Source: Tamarix chinensis (Eukaryota > Streptophyta > Magnoliopsida > Caryophyllales > Tamaricaceae). Taken from it: a DNA stretch of 64,000 bases. Within the stretch, counting starts at the first letter, position 1. Every line of letters starts with the position of its first letter. A program made the position numbers and the translations under genes. Where the stretch lies: the NCBI GenBank assembly GCA_030549775.1, contig CM060177.1, positions 94,546,236 to 94,610,235 of the forward strand. Direction: 5' to 3'. Of this stretch, positions 59,648 through 64,000 are shown one piece after another. The notes beneath the pieces were generated by a model. The model was not told where the DNA came from and did not search any database. It saw nothing but the letters and a program-made list of their open reading frames with translations.

Positions 59648-60000
59648 AACCGATCCACCGGTAAGGAATAGTGGTTAGGGTGTCCCGCCCTAGAAGTGTC
59701 CGATCCACCGACTATAATAGTAGTTAGGTGCAGTTTGCCCTATATGTGACCGATCCACTGACTAGAATAGTGGGGGATCCCAAGCTCAATAAACCAAACC
59801 CTAAGTTTGCTAAGACACATAAAAGACACTAAGTACTTACAGTGGAACTCCATATGAGCAGGAGCCAAACCGATCCACCGATAAGGAATAGTGGTTAGGG
59901 CGTCCCGCCCTATATGTGATTGATCCACCGGCTATAATAGTGGTTAGGTGCATGTTTTCCTATATGTGACTATTCAACCAGCTATAATAGTGGAGTTCCT
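59648..60000 (+). repeat. CCGATCCACCGG / AATAGTGG repeat blocks in element C
   Basis: Two blocks of three units. Units contain GTGTCCGATCCACCG and TAGTTAGGTGCAG..CCCTATATGTGA variants. The spacer CTTACAGTGGAACTCCATAT matches A. Confidence 0.85.
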
Positions 60001-60084
60001 GTACTCGCATGGATTGATAAATGGCATGGTGTGAAACGAGTTATGATCAGAGATTAATTAATTTATTAATATGGACTATAAGTG

Positions 60085-61924
60085 AAAAAGGAATCTTAAA
60101 TCCTTATCAAAGACTATATTGGTAGAGGTATCATGCTTACTCACCACAAACCTCATATAAGCATTAGCCAATTGATCTATACTCTAAGTTGACTTCATTG
60201 ATATAAACATTGCTGACTTAGTCAGCTTGTCAACTACAACCCATATCGTATTGCACCCACTGTGAATCCTCGATAACCCACTCAAAAAATCCATTGATAT
60301 GGATTCCCACTTCCACCTTAGAACATCTAAAGGCTAAACTAACCCTGCAAGTCACTAGTACTCAATCTTGACCTTCTAATTGGTCGAACATGTCAACATA
60401 AACTCCGCTACCTTTCGCTCTGTGCAAGTCCACCAGTATATCCTCTTGAGATCCTCTTACAACTTATCCTCTCATAGATGGACAAATATTACAATGACCT
60501 CCTCTAAACTATGGCACTTTAGATCAACACAACTCTAAATTATGCTCCAACAACCCTTGTAGTGAATGCTACCACCCTTGTAAATCTAGAAACCCTTAGC
60601 TTGACCATCATGTATCTTTTGCTAAATTCTCTTGAGATTAACATCCCTAATATGTTTCACTTAGAGATCATCAAAAATTGTCGACGTACTTGTCAAATCA
60701 CTTATTAGAACCTCTAAATCACCATGTTGGATCATCTCTACTCCCATCTTACCAAGCTCCTCAAGCAATCGACTAGACATTACACAAGCACTCAATGAAT
60801 GTGATGTCTTCCATCTCAAGACATTTGTCATTTCCCTTACCTTCATGGTAGGTCAACTCGATATCATAGTCCTTCACCAACTCTAGCCATCTCAACAGCC
60901 TTATATTTAACTCTTTCTGAGTGAATATATACTTGAGGCTTTTATGGTTGGTGAAGAATTTGCATAGAGTTCCATATAAATAATACCTATAAATCTTTAG
61001 TGAAAAGACGATTGCTACCAACTTCAAATTATATGTTGGTTAGTTCTACTCATGCTGCTTCAACTAAAGAGAAGTGTAAGCTACTACCTAACCATGTTAC
61101 ATCAACACTTAACCCAATCCATGCTTTGATGATGGCAGAATCAAAACCAGTGTTGCAGTCATATGCCTCTTCAACTCCAAAAATTCTCCCTCACATGCAT
61201 CATCCCACTAAATTTTTTTCCTTCTTTATAAGGTTTGTCAAGGGACGAGCTACCTTCGAGAAGTCTTCAACAAAGTGTCTGCATTACCTATCCAAGCCCA
61301 AGAAACTACGAACCTTAGGGATGCTAGTGGGTGCCTTTTACTAGGTCACTACCAAATCTACGATGACTCCTTCCAACGACACCACATGACCCAAAAATAC
61401 AACCTCCCAAAGCTAAAACTCACATTTAGAAGGTTTGGTATACAAACTATGCTCTCTAAGGAGTGATAAAATCGTACAAAGATACTTCTTGTGCTCCTCT
61501 CCACTCCAATAATATACCAAAATATTTTCTATGAAAACCACCACAAATTGATCGAGGAACCACTAGAAAACCCTCGTCATCAAGTCCATAAATATGGCAG
61601 GCACATTGGTGAGGCCAAAAGGCATCACTATAAACTCATATTACTCGTACCATATACTAAAGTTCGTCTTCATGATGTCTTCTTTAGTGATGCACAATTT
61701 ATGATAATCTAACCTCAAGTCAATCTTCAAGAAAATCAAAGCACCCTAAAAGCTGATCAAATCAATCATCAATCCTAGGAACTAGGTATCAGTTCTTCAC
61801 AGTTAATTAATTCAGACCATGATAATCTATATATAGATGAAAAATAACACCCCTCTTATTCACAAAGAGAAACATTGGTCCCTATAAAGACACACTCGAG
61901 GAAAATTTACCTTTGAGCCACTAG
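60085..61924 (-). pseudogene. pol: Ty3/gypsy pol fragment, Tekay/Del-like, broken (RT-RNase H-integrase)
   Basis: On the minus strand RT starts at 61924 with FLFVNKRGVIFHLYIDYHGL-like text. It continues VMPFGLTNVPAIFMDLMTRV, then VVVFIENILVYYWSGEEHKK (about 61500-61540), EHSLYTKPSKCEF, FLGHVVSLEGVIVD and KVRSFLGLDR. The catalytic FIDD is FIEN. RNase H: KLVAIVFSLKIYRYYLYGT, then FFTNHKSLKYIFTQKELN (60840-61027). Integrase: WKWESISMDFLSGLSRI and IWVVVDKLTKSAMF (about 60225-60325), ending at FDKDLRF (about 60090), where C's junction cuts it before the third catalytic residue. The wording fits chromovirus Tekay/Del pol. The upstream side is cut by LTR D at 61925. Confidence 0.87.
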
Positions 61925-62002
61925 TGTAACACCCCAAAAATTTACTACTAAAAAATTTTATTTTTAAAAGTTACATACAAAAACTAAACAATAGATTTTG
62001 AG

Positions 62003-62066
62003 GTATTGCCGCCACACTTGGTACCATACCGGTTTTTTCTACCGTTATGTTATCAAGTGCTAAGAA
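62003..62066 (-). repeat. Conserved 3' dyad in element D
   Basis: TTGCCGCCACACTTGGTACC, a spacer, then GTTATCAAGTGCTAAG on the plus strand. Same layout as B. Confidence 0.7.
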
Positions 62067-62714
62067 TAAAATGTTACTTCACTCAAATTTAAGAATATAA
62101 TTATAAATCGGAGTAGCAAAATAGTTAAAGAGATTAATTAACCTTTCAAAATAAAACCTACTAACAGTGGTTACAAAAATGTCAATGAAAGGAAATATAA
62201 AAAGATTATGAGAAATATAGAAACTTTCTGTTCAAGTCACCAAAAAGAACCCCGAATAACCCTACATTCTTAACTCAAAGGATAGCCTTGAATAGAACTT
62301 ATGAGCTAACCTACAAAGGCCACTACCTATTGAATAAGTAGGAACCCAAGAAAGGAACCCTTCAATACAATGGTACTAGGTAACCCATTATACAAGACTA
62401 ATATGCAAGGCCCGCATGAAACATATAAAATGCATTACCACTATACATGAACATTTAACTATGCATATATTAATTAAAATGCAATGATCATTCATATAAC
62501 TACATAACATCAAGACCATATGCTACCAACGCTTATTCATCTAGAGATAACCGAAACATATTAATGGAGCATCCAAGTGATATGCTTTGTAGTATAGTTA
62601 AAAAGCCACTTTAGTCTCAAGTTATAACTATAAGCACAATTCTCATAATCAACCCAAACTTCTCGATACAAAGGTAGGCCCATCAATACAACTAATACAC
62701 ACATATCATCACAG

Positions 62715-62954
62715 GTAGGTACAAGGGCTACTACCAAACCATAGTTAGACATAAGGGCTACTACTAAAACACAAGTAGGCACAAGGGCTACTACCAAACT
62801 ACAGGTAGGTACAAAGGCTGCTACCAAATCACATGGAGGCATAAAGATTGCTACCAAACCACAGGTAAGCACAATGGTTGCTACCAAACTACAAGTAGGC
62901 ACAAAGGCTGCTACCAAACCACAAGTAGGCACAAAGGTTGTTACCCAAATCATC
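62715..62954 (-). repeat. 30-bp minisatellite, 8 units, in element D
   Basis: Eight consecutive 30-bp units of GTAGGCACAAAGGCTGCTAC plus CAAACCACAA-type ends, no length variation, roughly 75-95% alike. Because 30 is a multiple of three, the minus strand reads as a spurious 10-residue-repeat protein. Confidence 0.9.
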
Positions 62955-63388
62955 CCAATAATAATTTCCATTCAAATTTCAAACATTGCAACTTTTATTT
63001 ACTCTATGGGAGATCAAATGAACCAAAAGACACTAAAGTACCCCAGTCATACTAGAGGATAAGGACAACATAGTATCTTACTAAATATTAACCCAAGAAT
63101 GTAAAGGTACCCTAGTCGCACGTGTACAGGAAGGTACACAATACCCTACCGATAAGGACACCTAATCCATAAGTATGCATACCCTCTACTTAGGTTTGTA
63201 GAGCTAAATAGAGTAAGATATAAGGTTTGACTAGGGCACTACGGCACACCAGCAAAATCCATAAACAATCATGAGCCAAACCGCATCGCTAGAGTAGTGA
63301 CCCCTACAGAGCCACCATTCTCGATCTCGAGGTTTTTCACTTTAAGTATTAGTATTTTATAAGGGTGACAACAAAAAGCACACATTAA

Positions 63389-63390
<2 letters not shown>

Positions 63391-63459
<69 letters not shown>
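63391..63459. repeat. (CA)n(TA)n compound microsatellite
   Basis: About 19 CA units followed directly by about 16 TA units inside element D. Confidence 0.92.
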
Positions 63460-63464
<5 letters not shown>

Positions 63465-64000
63465 ATTCATACTTTACCATTTTTATTCATTTCCAACATT
63501 ATAAGGTAACCAAAATAAATATCATTATCAACGTCAACATCAAAATTCAACTAAGGCCATCCTAGGCTCAATTACTCACACTTATCACTTTAGGTCAAAA
63601 TAACTAAAATACCCATGAGGCTAAAGCTATCACTTTATGATCCATTCCCATTATAAATTCATTTTATTTTATCAACTTCCCATAAAATGGATAACATGCC
63701 ATAATTAAATTATTGATCATATAATTAAGTTATCTGACACGCCAAATGACCATTTTACCCTTATACACCATTCTGCAAGTAAACCCTAACATGCACTTAT
63801 AAAATATCAAAACACATATTCTAATGCTTAACAATAAATAATACGCATCCTACATGTTTATGACAATGATCATCATGGCATACCCCAAATTATCAAAATA
63901 CCCCTATACCATACAATAATATTAATCATGCTGAAACAGGCATATCTAATATCACAAAACCCCTATTCTTATGCTTAATAACAAATAACACATATCATGT

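Larger units (their letters stand above)
54903..60084 (+). mobile_element. Element C: giant LTR, 3' truncated, interrupted by solo LTR G
   Basis: It starts TGAAATGTTAATTTTAG, like A, and keeps A's order of modules: pyrimidine tract (55195-55290), TATA box (57229-57236), pyrimidine-rich leader, ATT and TAC microsatellites (57900-58290), GGTGAGACCAGTC (58491), telobox minisatellite (58850-59040) and two GATCCACCG repeat blocks (59648-60000). It stops after TATGGACTATA at about 60084, where A continues with its last 670 bp including the dyad. The 3' end is therefore lost at the junction with the pol fragment. Without G it is about 3.7 kb. Confidence 0.85.
61925..64000 (-). mobile_element. Element D: LTR of the TGTAACACCCC family, continuing past the window
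   Basis: TGTAACACCCCAAAAATTT starts exactly inside RT coding sequence of the pol fragment. This indicates an insertion; ACTAG (61920-61924) would be the left target copy, with the right one off-window. It has the 3' dyad at 62003-62066, a degenerate CTACCTATTGAATAAGTAGG / ACAATGGTACTAGGTAACC zone (62320-62400), a 30-bp minisatellite and a CA/TA microsatellite. Minus orientation by comparison with B. Confidence 0.72.

Noticed and set aside
62715..62954. Tandem repeats as a CRISPR array
   Set aside because: Units are contiguous without unique spacers, and the DNA is plant nuclear.
62561..62971. 136-codon minus-strand frame with 10-residue repeats
   Set aside because: It is the translation of the 30-bp minisatellite in element D.
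61925..64000. D as the 5' LTR of the Tekay-like pol at 60085-61924
   Set aside because: D begins in the middle of RT coding sequence with no gag, protease or primer site between, so it is better explained as an insertion.
1..64000. tRNA, rRNA, snoRNA or host protein genes
   Set aside because: No cloverleaf, rRNA-like stretch or conserved host coding frame was recognised on either strand; small isolated frames lack coding character.

Overview
This window looks like plant nuclear DNA from a repeat-packed, probably pericentromeric or heterochromatic, region. The evidence is AT-rich sequence and nested LTR retrotransposons of plant-specific lineages (Athila, SIRE/Maximus-type Ty1/copia, chromovirus- and Tat-like Ty3/gypsy), plus a CACTA (En/Spm) DNA transposon. 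I found no host protein gene, rRNA or tRNA in 64 kb. Species cannot be told from the sequence; a eudicot is my guess. All assignments come from reading translations and repeats by eye, without database searches.

Layout. 1-3457: end of a Ty3/gypsy element (broken pol, polypurine tract, 3' LTR). 4042-4890: decayed coiled-coil coding remnant. 5870-7735 (minus): remnant of another Ty3/gypsy element resembling the Tat group. 7821-10825: old solo-LTR-like element. 11474-12045: diverged 287-bp tandem duplication. 13081-23205 (minus): a SIRE-type LTR split by an approximately 4.2-kb LTR (F), itself split by a 4.08-kb LTR (A). 23613 to about 27640 (minus): decayed CACTA element. 28690-34450: SIRE-type Ty1/copia gag-pol with a truncated 5' LTR. 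35215-35680: decayed plant-transposon-type ORF. 36149-53259: near-complete Athila-type element with both LTRs, PBS, gag, pol, a third ORF and PPT; its gag is split by a 4,575-bp solo LTR (B). Athila itself sits inside an older LTR (E: 36077-36148 plus 53260 onwards). 54903-60084: another giant LTR (C), split by a 1,473-bp solo LTR (G). 60085-61924 (minus): decayed Ty3/gypsy pol (Tekay/Del-like). 61925 to the end: start of another LTR (D).

The most distinctive content is a family of very long LTRs (A, B, C, F; relatives D, E, G, I). A, B and C share one architecture: near-inverted termini, a pyrimidine-rich tract, a TATA box, a pyrimidine-rich leader, ATT microsatellites, a telobox-rich minisatellite, and two blocks of 'CCGATCCACCGG...AATAGTGG' repeats. 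A, B, D, G and I also share a conserved dyad close to the 3' end. Imperfect or perfect 5-bp target duplications support each nesting step. The coding regions are pseudogenes: every reverse transcriptase or integrase I could read carries stops, frameshifts or a changed catalytic residue. The window therefore records successive insertions and LTR-LTR recombination, not a working gene set.
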